Source of the DNA: Pedobacter sp. Leaf216
Lineage (GTDB): Bacteria > Bacteroidota > Bacteroidia > Sphingobacteriales > Sphingobacteriaceae
Assembly (NCBI RefSeq): GCF_001421515.1
Contig: NZ_LMKM01000008.1
Location: 1-64,000, forward strand
Reading direction: 5' to 3'
Length of the DNA stretch: 64,000 nucleotides
In this document: piece after piece, positions 27,501-36,427 of the stretch
Position numbering within the stretch: position 1 is the stretch's first letter
Layout of the letters: each line of letters opens with the position of its first letter
Position numbers and translations under genes: made by a program
Notes under the pieces: generated by a model
What the model saw: only the letters and a program-made list of their open reading frames with translations
Told to the model about the DNA's origin: nothing
Databases searched by the model: none

Positions 27501-27767
27501 TTTAAAACAAATTTTCTCGCCATATCTTAGAATAATTTCAATCCCATCGAAAAAATCCTAACATTGAGTTCTAACTCTGTAAGCTAAATTATAAATGAAA
27601 TCCAATATTGGATGTTGAATTTCGTCCATAACATTTAGCTATGATTACAGCAATTATTAAAACTACCATTTTTTGATAAAGTAATGTTGATGATCAATTT
27701 TCTTGACGGTCTTATGTATCTTTAAAGCGTTAAATCTTAATCCAATTTCACTTAAAAGCCTTAAAAA

Positions 27768-28499
27768 ATGAAAGATGCTGATATCAAGCGAATATCAAGG
27801 CTTACGGCAATTATCACACAAATGCAGAGCAAACGATTGTTGACCGCCAGCGAGCTTGCCGACAGGTTTGATGTAAGTGTCAGAACTATTTATCGTGATG
27901 TAAAAGCGTTGGAACAAGCAGGTATTCCCATTAATAAGGAGGAGGGCAAAGGCTATAGCCTAATGGATGGATATAGGGTTCCACCTATAATGTTCACAGA
28001 AAATGAGGCCAGTGCTTTAATCACTGCTGAACAGATTCTATTTAAAGGTTCCGACACATCACTAAGCAGAGAATACCAGGCAGCGATCAGCAAAATAAAA
28101 TCTGTACTCCAACATTTAACAAAAGAAAAAGTGACATTGCTATCTGATAGAATAGCGATTAGTCCAGCGATTTTTCATGATCATCAAAGTAATTCACTGA
28201 CAATGATTCAAAATGCGCTCACCTCTTTTAATCTGCTCGAAATCACATACCGGTCAAATCTTAAAGGGGAGCTTACTCAACGCGAAATTGAGCCATTTGC
28301 GCTGTATTTCAGCCTAAAAGAAAGTTGGCTGTTGATTGCTTTTTGTAGGTTAAGAAAAGATTTTAGAATGTTTAGCCTAGAGAGAATTCAAAAAATTAAA
28401 AAGCTTGATTCGAGTTTTCAACCACACAAACTAACCCTGGCGGAGTATTTAGAAGAAAAGAAAAAAAAGTTTGATACCCCTGACACACTGTTGTCTTAA
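27768..28499 (+). CDS. YafY-type transcriptional regulator (HTH plus WYL domain)
   Basis: This 243-residue regulator has an N-terminal winged helix (about 8-65, RLTAIITQMQSKRLLTASEL then VSVRTIYRDVKALEQAGIPI) and a WYL domain (about 140-215), which in this family binds a ligand or nucleic acid. It lies directly upstream of a VOC-family gene that has its own promoter; such pairs are common, and the regulator may control it. Both genes sit between tRNA-Lys and a decayed tRNA-Lys copy, which suggests an acquired cassette. Confidence 0.9.
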   Translation: MKDADIKRISRLTAIITQMQSKRLLTASELADRFDVSVRTIYRDVKALEQAGIPINKEEGKGYSLMDGYRVPPIMFTENEASALITAEQILFKGSDTSLSREYQAAISKIKSVLQHLTKEKVTLLSDRIAISPAIFHDHQSNSLTMIQNALTSFNLLEITYRSNLKGELTQREIEPFALYFSLKESWLLIAFCRLRKDFRMFSLERIQKIKKLDSSFQPHKLTLAEYLEEKKKKFDTPDTLLS

Positions 28500-28507
28500 C
28501 CCTAATT

Positions 28508-28515
28508 TACCTTTG
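28508..28515 (+). promoter_or_regulatory. Promoter -7 element of the VOC gene
   Basis: TACCTTTG is identical to the SRP RNA -7 box. It gives a leader of about 37 nt before the ATG at 28558. No good -33 box is present, which fits a regulated promoter. Confidence 0.6.
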
Positions 28516-28557
28516 CAATGGCGAAGGCCAATACACGATTACACAAAAATTAGGATT

Positions 28558-28962
28558 ATGAATTTAATTTCGATTAGAATTATTACTGAAGACGTCAAAT
28601 TGCTAGTTAACTTTTATGAGCGATTGACAAAGATGCCAGTATTACAACACACTGATGATTTTGCAGAAATAAAAACCAAGTCAGCAACACTTGCAATAGG
28701 AAGTACAAGAACCTTACAGTTTTTTGGAGGTGGCGAAGTTGCAAAAGCTGCCCAAAACAGAACGGCAATCATAGAATTTATGGTTGAGGATGTAGATAGT
28801 GAATATCAAAGGCTAGCCGACTTTCTTCAACCTTACATTGTGCAAATGCCTACAATAATGCCCTGGGGAAATAAATCCCTATTGTTACGTGACCCGGACG
28901 GTAACCTCGTAAATTTTTTCACTCCTGTTTTTACCGAAGCAATTAAAAAATTCAAGAATTAG
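28558..28962 (+). CDS. VOC-superfamily (glyoxalase/bleomycin resistance-like) protein
   Basis: This 134-residue vicinal-oxygen-chelate protein begins MNLISIRIITEDVKLLVNFY and ends with the typical LLLRDPDGNLVNFFTP. Two beta-alpha-beta-beta-beta modules are visible. Such proteins bind a metal and act as dioxygenases, isomerases, thiol transferases or drug-binding proteins; nothing here fixes the substrate. The frame is open 29 codons upstream, but the promoter at 28508 and the conserved first strand favour the ATG at 28558. It is probably controlled by the neighbouring WYL regulator. Confidence 0.85.
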   Translation: MNLISIRIITEDVKLLVNFYERLTKMPVLQHTDDFAEIKTKSATLAIGSTRTLQFFGGGEVAKAAQNRTAIIEFMVEDVDSEYQRLADFLQPYIVQMPTIMPWGNKSLLLRDPDGNLVNFFTPVFTEAIKKFKN

Positions 28963-29113
28963 TAGCATATGCCAATACCTTATTCTGTTTTATATTTTAA
29001 TTTTGGGATAGTGGGTCCTCACCTATCTCAAAAAATTCGAATATTGGTTGGCTATTAAGGGAAGCTTAAATTGTTTAGCATCAGTTGTTTGTCCATTTTA
29101 AGCGCCCCCCACA

Positions 29114-29190
29114 CTAGGTGCAAATCCTAGCTGGATTATAGAAAAATGAAGATCAATTGATCTTCATTTTGTTTTAAAAACAGTTTTTTT
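29114..29190 (+). pseudogene. Decayed duplicate of the tRNA-Lys 3' half and its terminator
   Basis: CTAGG-TGCAAAT-CCTAG (29114-29130) keeps a perfect T-arm stem and is followed by CTGGATTATAGAAAAATGAAG and the terminator hairpin. It aligns with 27440-27500 at about 80% identity with two single-base gaps, and weaker similarity continues about 40 bp further. The 5' half of the tRNA is not recognisable, except perhaps TTTTAA near 29096. The rest of the gap 28963-29425 contains no gene. Confidence 0.7.
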
Positions 29191-29389
29191 TTCCCTATCA
29201 TAAGTCATAGTATTCATTTCTTATTCGATACGGAAAAAAGCAGCTTGTATTTAAGTGTACAATTGAGAATTTCCAACACGATTTTTTCAATTGTTTCTTA
29301 AAATGGATGAGCATAAAATAAAAGTTATTATTTAGAATAATCCCCCTATTTCTTTATAATATTACCCCTACGGTAAATTTCATGTTCGG

Positions 29390-29397
29390 TAGATTTG
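29390..29397 (+). promoter_or_regulatory. Promoter -7 element of the GH16 gene
   Basis: TAGATTTG is an exact TAnnTTTG match, giving a leader of about 23 nt before the ATG at 29426. Confidence 0.5.
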
Positions 29398-29425
29398 GAT
29401 AACCACTTATAAATCAATTACCAAT

Positions 29426-30508
29426 ATGAAAAAATTTCTATCTACACTCCTAATCGGAGCATGTTTGTTCGGTTGTAAAAAGAGCAATCAGGAAAAAACC
29501 ATTTCAACCACAGAAAAGATTTCGGCAAAGGCACAAACCGAACTAACTGCCAACTCCGTTAACCTTGATGATTACACGTTAACATTGGAAGATAATTTTG
29601 ATGGCGTTGGTCCACTTAATGCCCGCTGGAACTACAGGGCCGAAAATACGGTTAGAGGATATGCAACCATTCTGCGTTCAAATGTATCGTATGCAGTAAG
29701 CGGAGCAGGCATTTTAAGGTTAGCGGCAAAAAGAAACGGTGATAGCTTTACCGCTAGTCAGATTTCGACACAGAATTCGTTTTTACAGAAATACGGTTAT
29801 TTTGAATGCCGTGTGCTTGTAAACCGAACAGTTGGTCCGCATTGTTCTTTTTGGATACAATCACCCACCTATGGTAATACAAATGATCCAGGTGTTTCTG
29901 GAACTGAAATTGATGTTTTTGAGCACCATATGGCTAATGGAGCTAATATTGCCCGGCATAACCTTCATTGGAATGGATATGGTGCTGATCATCAAACTAT
30001 TGGATCATTGGAAACCATAAGCGGACTTCAATATGGCTTTCATACTTTTGGTGTGGAATGGACATCTTCGGCTTATATATTTTATGTAGATGGCGTGGAA
30101 AGATGGCGCACCAGTACTGCTATATCTCATACAAGCGAATACCTTATTTTTAGTCAGGAAATTACCGGATTTGGTGGAGATCGTTTTACAGGAACCTACC
30201 CTGATTTTATGGATATTGACTGGGTAAGGGTTTACAAAACCAGAAAAGCATCCGTATTTCAAGAATGCCAGTATAAAGGCTGGGCAAAACAACTCCCGAT
30301 AGGAAATTATACTACCGCACAGTTGGCTGCTCTTGGTGTAACAAACGATGCCATATCTTCTATTTCTGTTCCTTCGGGTATTAAAATACAGCTTTATCAG
30401 GGCGACAATTTTACAGGGCCATCAATAACACTTACTGCCGATAACACTTGCTTATCAGATGAAAACTTTGATGATAATATTTCTTCTATAAAGGTAAGCG
30501 CAAATTAA
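29426..30508 (+). CDS. GH16 beta-glucanase lipoprotein with beta/gamma-crystallin-like tail
   Basis: This 360-residue surface or periplasmic lipoprotein has signal peptide and lipobox with C17 (LFGC). The GH16 jelly-roll (about 50-272) carries the catalytic E-x-D-x-x-E motif: E161 nucleophile, D163, E166 acid/base (GTEIDVFEH). The last 80 residues (about 278-360) look like a beta/gamma-crystallin motif (GNYTTAQLAALGVTNDAISS, IKIQLYQGDNFTGPS, DDNISSIKV), which can bind calcium or carbohydrate. It would cleave beta-1,3(-1,4)-glucans or a related polysaccharide. It stands alone, with promoter and terminator, just outside the arabinose operon. Confidence 0.88.
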   Translation: MKKFLSTLLIGACLFGCKKSNQEKTISTTEKISAKAQTELTANSVNLDDYTLTLEDNFDGVGPLNARWNYRAENTVRGYATILRSNVSYAVSGAGILRLAAKRNGDSFTASQISTQNSFLQKYGYFECRVLVNRTVGPHCSFWIQSPTYGNTNDPGVSGTEIDVFEHHMANGANIARHNLHWNGYGADHQTIGSLETISGLQYGFHTFGVEWTSSAYIFYVDGVERWRTSTAISHTSEYLIFSQEITGFGGDRFTGTYPDFMDIDWVRVYKTRKASVFQECQYKGWAKQLPIGNYTTAQLAALGVTNDAISSISVPSGIKIQLYQGDNFTGPSITLTADNTCLSDENFDDNISSIKVSAN

Positions 30509-30521
30509 ATTAGTACATATT

Positions 30522-30556
30522 AAGATGCGGCACGGAACATATCAGTGCCGCATCTT
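30522..30556 (+). terminator. Terminator after the GH16 gene
   Basis: AAGATGCGGCAC (30522-30533) and GTGCCGCATCTT (30545-30556) form a perfect 12-bp stem with an 11-nt loop, ending in a short pyrimidine run. Confidence 0.82.
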
Positions 30557-30775
30557 TCTCTACGGCGATTTATTTGGGCTATGATTTACTTCGCAAAATT
30601 GAATTCACTGCTAAGAATTATATAATTATTTAGGATCAGCAAACTTGGTTACATTCTTCCCGAAAAAACACATCCATACTATATATTGATGAATATTATA
30701 AATCAAACTTATCTATGCTATATTCACTTACAATCAAGCTTTCGGATTAAAAAATCAATTAAATTTTTTAATTCA

Positions 30776-30808
30776 AATAAATAAACGTTAATTAGACATT
30801 TATTTATT
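30776..30808 (+). promoter_or_regulatory. Inverted repeat before araB, candidate operator
   Basis: AATAAATAAA (30776-30785) and TTTATTTATT (30799-30808) form a perfect 10-bp inverted repeat with a 13-bp centre, ending 3 bp before the araB ATG. A repressor here would block transcription or initiation. The rest of the gap 30557-30775 is AT-rich and has no recognised gene. Confidence 0.5.
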
Positions 30809-30811
30809 GTT

Positions 30812-32512
30812 ATGAGCACAGCAAATTATGTAATTGGAGTAGATTACGGGACGGATTCTGTCCGGTCTGTTCTAGTCGATACCGCAAACGGAAACGAGAT
30901 TGCCTCATCTGTTTTCCTCTATCCACGATGGCAGAAAGGTTTATATTGTAAGCCCGCTGTAAATCAGTTTCGCCAACACCCCTTAGATTATATTGAAGGT
31001 TTAACCCACACGATAAAAGATTGCCTTGAAAAAGCCGGTGGAGCAGAAATTGCACACCTGGTAAAAGGGATTTCAGTTGATACAACAGGTTCTAGTCCTG
31101 TGGCAGTTGATGCAACAGGTACTCCCCTTGCATTGACTAAAGATTTTGAGGAAAATCCAAATGCTATGTTTGTGCTGTGGAAAGATCATACATCGGTTAA
31201 AGAAGCAGCCGAGATTAATGAACACGCTACAAAGTTCAGCACCAATTACCTTAAATACGTGGGCGGAATTTACTCGTCTGAATGGTTTTGGGCTAAATTA
31301 TTACACATTTTAAGGATAGATTCTACTATTAAAAAAGGTGCAGCATCATGGGTTGAACATTGCGACTGGATCCCATTTTTACTTTGTGGTGGAAACGACA
31401 TTAAGGAAATGAAACGCAGCCGTTGTGCCGCTGGGCATAAAGCCTTATGGGCCGAAGAATTTAACGGTTTACCTCCCGAAGATTTTTTTAGCAGCCTTGA
31501 TCCACTTTTAGCTGGATTTAGAGAAAAATTATTTAACGATACTTATACTTCTGATATTGCTGCTGGTACCTTAAGTGAAGAATGGGCAACAAAACTCGGC
31601 TTAAGTAAAGATGTAATAGTTGGCGTTGGTGCATTTGATGCACACATGGGTGCTGTTGGCGGGCAAATTGAGCCCTATTACCTCAGTAAGGTAATGGGTA
31701 CGAGTACCTGCGATATCCTGGTGGCACCGAACCAGGATTTACACGGAAAATTAATTAATGGTATCTGCGGGCAGGTAAATGGCTCTGTAATTCCAGGTAT
31801 GGCTGGTTTAGAAGCTGGTCAATCTGCTTTTGGTGATGTTTATGCATGGTTTAAGAATTTAATCAGTTGGCCTCTAAATCATTTACTTGCCGAATCTAAA
31901 GTGATTGATGATGCTACTGCTCTGGCATTAAAGACAGAATTGGAAGGGAAAATAATTGCAAAGTTAAGTACCGAAGCTGTTGCCTTACCCGATGGCGATT
32001 ATGCTGAGCTGGCAATAGACTGGTTAAACGGACGCAGAACACCAGATGCAAATCAGGAACTTAAAGGCGCAATTACGGGTTTGGGTTTAGGAACCGACGC
32101 TCCACGTTTCTTTCGTGCATTGGCTGCCGCAACATGTTTTGGTGCCAAAGCTATTGTAGATCGTTTTAAAGAGCAAGGTGTGCCCGTTAAAGGCATTATT
32201 GGTATTGGTGGTGTAGCTAAAAAATCGGCCTATATTATGCAAATGATGGCTGATGTATTGGAAATGCCAATCAGAATTCACCGTTTTGAACATACCTGTG
32301 CTTTAGGTGCTGCGATGTTTGCAGCGGTAGCAGCCGGTTTGTATCCAAACATCGAAGCAGCAATGGCGGCCATGGGAACTGGATTTGAGAAAGAATATAA
32401 ACCTAACATTAAAAAGCAGAAACTTTACCGCCAGCATTACCAACAATATTTGGGATTAGGCAGATACCTGGAAAAATACAATAAAAAAGATGTAAAACCT
32501 TATCTATCATGA
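30812..32512 (+). CDS. araB: L-ribulokinase
   Basis: This 566-residue FGGY-family sugar kinase phosphorylates L-ribulose to L-ribulose 5-phosphate. The opening YVIGVDYGTDSVRSVLVD is the ATP/sugar-binding loop; VDTTGSSPVAVD, GVGAFDAHMGAVGG, KVMGTSTCD and GIGGVAKKSAYIMQ are conserved AraB blocks. The length equals that of E. coli AraB. The stop overlaps the araD start by 4 bp (ATGA), so the two are translationally coupled. Confidence 0.97.
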   Translation: MSTANYVIGVDYGTDSVRSVLVDTANGNEIASSVFLYPRWQKGLYCKPAVNQFRQHPLDYIEGLTHTIKDCLEKAGGAEIAHLVKGISVDTTGSSPVAVDATGTPLALTKDFEENPNAMFVLWKDHTSVKEAAEINEHATKFSTNYLKYVGGIYSSEWFWAKLLHILRIDSTIKKGAASWVEHCDWIPFLLCGGNDIKEMKRSRCAAGHKALWAEEFNGLPPEDFFSSLDPLLAGFREKLFNDTYTSDIAAGTLSEEWATKLGLSKDVIVGVGAFDAHMGAVGGQIEPYYLSKVMGTSTCDILVAPNQDLHGKLINGICGQVNGSVIPGMAGLEAGQSAFGDVYAWFKNLISWPLNHLLAESKVIDDATALALKTELEGKIIAKLSTEAVALPDGDYAELAIDWLNGRRTPDANQELKGAITGLGLGTDAPRFFRALAAATCFGAKAIVDRFKEQGVPVKGIIGIGGVAKKSAYIMQMMADVLEMPIRIHRFEHTCALGAAMFAAVAAGLYPNIEAAMAAMGTGFEKEYKPNIKKQKLYRQHYQQYLGLGRYLEKYNKKDVKPYLS

Positions 32513-33210
32513 GCACCTATCAAGATATAAAAGAACAGGCTTACCAGGCCAATATGCAGTTGCCAAAATTGGGTTTGGTACTTTTTACCTTCGGAAATGT
32601 GAGTGCTGCAGATCGGTCGAAGGGTGTTTTTGCCATTAAACCTAGTGGTGTACCTTATGAGGATTTATCGCCAGAGAAAATGGTCATTGTAGATTTTGAC
32701 GGAAATACCATTGAAGGGAATCTCCGCCCATCATCAGATACAAAAACCCATGCCGTTTTATATAAACATTGGGAAGAAATTGGTGGAATTGTGCATACAC
32801 ATTCTACTTACGGTACAGCATGGGCACAGGCACAAAGGGCAATTCCAATATTTGGAACAACCCATGCCGACCATTTAACAGTTGATATTCCATGTGCACC
32901 ACCAATGGCCGATGAAATGATCAAAGGAAATTACGAGTACGAAACGGGTTTCCAGATTATAACACATTTTGAAAGTTTAGGTTTAAGTTATCAAGAAGTA
33001 GAAATGATTTTGGTAGGGAACCACGCTCCTTTTACCTGGGGAAAAACGGCTGAGAAAGCAGTTTACAATAGTGCCGTTTTGGAAACTGTAGCGCAAATGG
33101 CTTTGTTAACCGAGCAGATTAACCCGCAGGCACCGAAGCTGAAAGATTCGTTAATAGAGAAACATTACGAGCGTAAACATGGTGATGGTGCTTATTATGG
33201 ACAGAAGTGA
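32509..33210 (+). CDS. araD: L-ribulose-5-phosphate 4-epimerase
   Basis: This 233-residue class II aldolase-like epimerase converts L-ribulose 5-phosphate to D-xylulose 5-phosphate. GNVSAADRSKGVFAIKPSGV binds the phosphate, and HTHSTYGTAWAQ with THADH provides the zinc-binding histidines. A second His-containing segment (NHAPFTWG) completes the site. It is coupled to araB by a 4-bp overlap; araA follows after an unusually long 386-bp gap. Confidence 0.96.
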   Translation: MSTYQDIKEQAYQANMQLPKLGLVLFTFGNVSAADRSKGVFAIKPSGVPYEDLSPEKMVIVDFDGNTIEGNLRPSSDTKTHAVLYKHWEEIGGIVHTHSTYGTAWAQAQRAIPIFGTTHADHLTVDIPCAPPMADEMIKGNYEYETGFQIITHFESLGLSYQEVEMILVGNHAPFTWGKTAEKAVYNSAVLETVAQMALLTEQINPQAPKLKDSLIEKHYERKHGDGAYYGQK

Positions 33211-33284
33211 GTTTTGAGTTCGGTTGCATAAATTGAATTAAGGGTTTTGGAAAGCAATTGCAGTGGTGCTTAGGAAACGAAAGC

Positions 33285-33333
33285 CCCGCCCCCGCTTCTG
33301 CCGATTTTTTCAATCGGCAGAAGCGGGGGCGGG
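33285..33333. repeat. Long GC-rich hairpin between araD and araA
   Basis: The arms 33285-33306 (starting CCCGCCCCCGCTTCTGCC) and 33312-33333 form a perfect 22-bp stem with a 5-nt loop. The composition is strikingly unlike the AT-rich surroundings. It has no T run, so it is not a typical terminator, but it could reduce downstream expression or stabilise the araBD message. Confidence 0.8.
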
Positions 33334-33481
33334 TTTAACATGGTAAGGTTTACCTAAGTAAATTAAACCTGATTGGAGTGGGCATGAACCCAACCGCAGG
33401 TGGGTGAATAAAACGGAAAGCAGGACTACCCTAACCGATGAAATACAGAACCTTGCTTTTCAAAAAAAGAATATGAATAAT

Positions 33482-33560
33482 GGTCTTTAAGGATACAGAC
33501 CGAGGAAGAAGAGTGGTAGGCTTTAAAAGATATACATAATGGTCTGTGAGGACACAGACC
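33482..33560. repeat. Two related hairpins 59 bp apart before araA
   Basis: GGTCTTTAAGGATACAGACC (33482-33501) and GGTCTGTGAGGACACAGACC (33541-33560) are both palindromic around AGGA, the second perfectly over 8 bp. They lie 37-115 bp before the araA start. They may be a repeat family or a structured leader. No gene was seen in 33211-33596. Confidence 0.65.
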
Positions 33561-33596
33561 ATGGCATTGAATAAATTAAAAATAACATAAATAGTA

Positions 33597-35087
33597 ATGA
33601 TTGATTTAAAAAAATTACAAGTTTGGTTTATAACGGGTACTCAACATTTGTACGGTGAAGAAACCTTAAAACAAGTAGCAGAACACGCACAACAAGTGGT
33701 CGATTCGTTGAACCAGAATGGAAGTATTTCTGTTTCGGTAGTGTACAAGCCAATTGTAAAAACAACCGAAGAGATTTTCGAGACCTTGCAACAAGCCAAT
33801 ATTGATGAAAATTGTATTGGAGTAATTACCTGGATGCACACCTTCTCTCCTGCTAAAATGTGGATCAGGGGTTTAAATGTTTTGCAAAAACCATTATTGC
33901 ACTTACATACGCAATTTAACCGTGATATTCCATGGAATACCATTGATATGGATTTCATGAACCTGAACCAAAGTGCGCATGGCGACCGTGAGTTTGGTTT
34001 TATGGTTTCGCGTATGCGTAAAGATCGTAAAGTGGTTGTAGGCCATTGGCAGGATGAAGAAGTGGCTAAACAGATTGATACCTGGTGTAGGGCCGCTGCT
34101 GGCTGGCACGATTGGCAAGGGGCTAAATTTGCCCGTTTTGGCGATAATATGCGTTATGTTGCGGTTACAGATGGTGATAAAGTAGAAGCTGAAATGAAAT
34201 TTGGTTTTGCCGTAAATACTTATGGGATAGGTGATTTAGTAGCCGTTATTAATGGAATAAGTGAAGATTCGATTCAAACATTATTGAAAGAATATGAAGC
34301 TACTTACGAAATGGCCGACGATTTAAAAGTTGGCGGTGCCAGACATTCATCTGTTTACGAGGCCGCCAAAATTGAATTGGGTTTAAGAAAATTCTTGACA
34401 GATGGAGGCTTTAAGGGTTTCTCTGATACGTTTGAAGATTTACATGGTATGATTCAATTACCTGGGATTGCAGCACAGCGTTTAATGGCCGATGGTTATG
34501 GTTTTGCAGGTGAAGGCGATTGGAAAACTGCAGCTTTAGTACGTGCCTGTAAGGTAATGGGCGCAGGTTTAGCAGGCGGCAATGCTTTTATGGAAGATTA
34601 TACCTATCATTTCGACCCGGCAAATTCGATGGTTTTAGGTTCACATATGCTTGAGGTTGATGCTTCATTGGCGAGTGGAAAAGCCAGTTTAGAGGTACAT
34701 CCATTGGGTATTGGAGGAAAGGCAGATCCTGCACGTTTAGTTTTTAATGTTGCTGGTGGCGATGCATTAAACGCATCTTTAATTGATATGGGCAACCGTT
34801 TCCGTTTATTGGTAAATGAAGTAAAAGCTGTTGAGGCTGAACATGATTTACCAAACTTACCGGTAGCCCGTGTATTGTGGAAACCACTCCCTGATATGAA
34901 AACCGGTTGTGCCGCATGGATTTATGCTGGTGGTGCACATCATACTGCTTATAGTCAGAATTTAACTACTGAACATTTATTGGATTTTGCCAATATTGCT
35001 GGTTTAGAATATGTAAATATTGGTGCTGATACCAAGATCAATCAATTCAGGAATGAATTGCATTGGAACGAGGTTTTTTATAAATAG
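33597..35087 (+). CDS. araA: L-arabinose isomerase
   Basis: This 496-residue enzyme interconverts L-arabinose and L-ribulose, the first step before AraB and AraD. It opens [47 protein letters not shown] and [13 protein letters not shown] are diagnostic, the last containing metal-ligand and catalytic residues; [11 protein letters not shown], present here as [11 protein letters not shown], is also conserved. Its length matches bacterial AraA. It is followed by a strong terminator that ends the operon. Confidence 0.97.
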   Translation: MIDLKKLQVWFITGTQHLYGEETLKQVAEHAQQVVDSLNQNGSISVSVVYKPIVKTTEEIFETLQQANIDENCIGVITWMHTFSPAKMWIRGLNVLQKPLLHLHTQFNRDIPWNTIDMDFMNLNQSAHGDREFGFMVSRMRKDRKVVVGHWQDEEVAKQIDTWCRAAAGWHDWQGAKFARFGDNMRYVAVTDGDKVEAEMKFGFAVNTYGIGDLVAVINGISEDSIQTLLKEYEATYEMADDLKVGGARHSSVYEAAKIELGLRKFLTDGGFKGFSDTFEDLHGMIQLPGIAAQRLMADGYGFAGEGDWKTAALVRACKVMGAGLAGGNAFMEDYTYHFDPANSMVLGSHMLEVDASLASGKASLEVHPLGIGGKADPARLVFNVAGGDALNASLIDMGNRFRLLVNEVKAVEAEHDLPNLPVARVLWKPLPDMKTGCAAWIYAGGAHHTAYSQNLTTEHLLDFANIAGLEYVNIGADTKINQFRNELHWNEVFYK

Positions 35088-35104
35088 TTTTAACGATGTT
35101 CGAT

Positions 35105-35140
35105 AAAAAAGCCGATAATTAAACGATTATCGGCTTTTTT
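35105..35140 (+). terminator. Terminator of the araBDA operon
   Basis: AAAAAAGCCGATAAT (35105-35119) and ATTATCGGCTTTTTT (35126-35140) form a perfect 15-bp stem with a 6-nt loop. The IS element starts 9 bp further on. Confidence 0.92.
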
Positions 35141-35189
35141 ATTACATATGTCCCGTCCTAAAATAAGTTGACACACAAGTTGACTTATT

Positions 35190-35585
35190 ATGAAAAAACA
35201 CAGCAAAAAGATCATCAGGCGCAGTCAGCGCGATTACAGCCTTGCCTTTAAATTGCAGGTTGTTCAACAGGTTGAAAAAGGCGAGCTCACTTATAAAAAA
35301 GCCCAGCAACATTACGGTATCCAGGGGCGGAGCACTGTTTTGGTTTGGTTAAGAAAACATGGTAACTTAGATTGGACCCTTCCAAAACAGTATAGCATGG
35401 ATAAAGATAAAGAACTTACCCCGGAGCAACGAATCAAGCAACTTGAAACAGCTTTAAAAAATGAACAGGACCGGAACCTGATCTATACAACCATGTTTGA
35501 TATCCTGCAAAAGGAACACGGCATCCCTTTGCCAAAAAAGCCTTTACCCAAGCAGTCCAAAGGCTCAAAAGCCAAGGAAAAGTAA
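35190..35585 (+). CDS. IS3-family transposase OrfA (HTH)
   Basis: This 131-residue DNA-binding subunit has an N-terminal helix-turn-helix (RDYSLAFKLQVVQQVEKGEL, then AQQHYGIQGRSTVLVWLRKHG) and a C-terminal leucine/coiled-coil segment (TPEQRIKQLETALKNEQDRN) for multimerisation with the fusion protein. A AAA AAG slippery heptamer lies at 35534-35540 in the OrfA frame (Pro-Lys-Lys). Slipping there by -1 joins OrfA to the OrfB frame and makes the full transposase. Confidence 0.92.
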   Translation: MKKHSKKIIRRSQRDYSLAFKLQVVQQVEKGELTYKKAQQHYGIQGRSTVLVWLRKHGNLDWTLPKQYSMDKDKELTPEQRIKQLETALKNEQDRNLIYTTMFDILQKEHGIPLPKKPLPKQSKGSKAKEK

Positions 35586-35605
35586 GCCTTTTAAAGGCCT
35601 GCAGA

Positions 35606-36427
35606 TTGTTTGGGATCAGTCGCCAGGGATATTATCAGCGGGAACAGCGTGCCAACATAAGGCTTAAGAAACTGCAACAAGTTAAACTTGCTGTTGTGCA
35701 AGAACGCATGAGTTTACCCAGACTAGGCACTAGAAAACTGTACCATCAGCTTAAGGGGGTATTTGTTGATAAAGGGATTAAGATAGGTAGGGATGGGTTG
35801 TTCGCCTTTCTGCGTTCGGAGCATTTGCTGATTAAGCCGAGACGTTCCTATCAAAAGACAACAAACTCAAAACATTGGTTACATAAACACCCTAACTTAT
35901 ATAAAAACCGCAAGGCCGTTCGTGCAGATGAATTCTGGGTTAGTGATATAACCTACATCGATACGGCAGAAAAAACGGGCTACTTAAGCTTGGTTACAGA
36001 TGCATTCTCCAGGAAGATAGTTGGTTATCACCTGCATGAAAGCCTCCATACCGACGGGGTGTCGGTAGCATTGAAGATGGCAATAAAAGGACGTACAACT
36101 ACTCAGGAACTGATTCACCATTCTGACCGGGGACTACAGTATTGTTCTTCGCAATATCAGGAGATACTATCCAGCAACGGAATCCTTCCATCCATGACCG
36201 ATGGATACGATTGCTATCAAAATGCTTTGGCAGAACGGATAAACGGGATTCTCAAGTATGAGTTCATTATCGTCAAACCCAAAAACATTGATCAGGCCAG
36301 GACATTAATCCGAGAAGCAATAGGTCTTTACAATACCAGAAGGCCACACCTCTCATTAGGTTACAAAACACCCGATCAGGTATACAAAAAATCCTTGCCG
36401 ATATTACTCAACAAGGATTATATTTGA
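35606..36427 (+). CDS. IS3-family transposase OrfB (DDE integrase core)
   Basis: The listed start is the first in-frame TTG, but the frame is already open through the 35534-35540 slippery site and reads KAFTQAVQRL before this point, so the true product is very likely the OrfA-OrfB frameshift fusion. The retroviral-integrase core (rve) shows all three acidic residues: FWVSDITYID, HHSDRGLQY and NALAERINGILKYEF (D, D, E spaced about 60 and 35). The HTH_21 region precedes it. The element therefore appears active. Confidence 0.9.
   Translation: MFGISRQGYYQREQRANIRLKKLQQVKLAVVQERMSLPRLGTRKLYHQLKGVFVDKGIKIGRDGLFAFLRSEHLLIKPRRSYQKTTNSKHWLHKHPNLYKNRKAVRADEFWVSDITYIDTAEKTGYLSLVTDAFSRKIVGYHLHESLHTDGVSVALKMAIKGRTTTQELIHHSDRGLQYCSSQYQEILSSNGILPSMTDGYDCYQNALAERINGILKYEFIIVKPKNIDQARTLIREAIGLYNTRRPHLSLGYKTPDQVYKKSLPILLNKDYI

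Noticed and set aside
29090..29136. Second functional tRNA
   Set aside because: Only a T-arm-like stem and part of the acceptor 3' strand remain; there is no D-arm or matching 5' acceptor strand.
35105..35140. Left end of the IS element placed at the hairpin
   Set aside because: This hairpin is the araA terminator; the inverted repeats and ATA duplication put the IS boundary at 35149.
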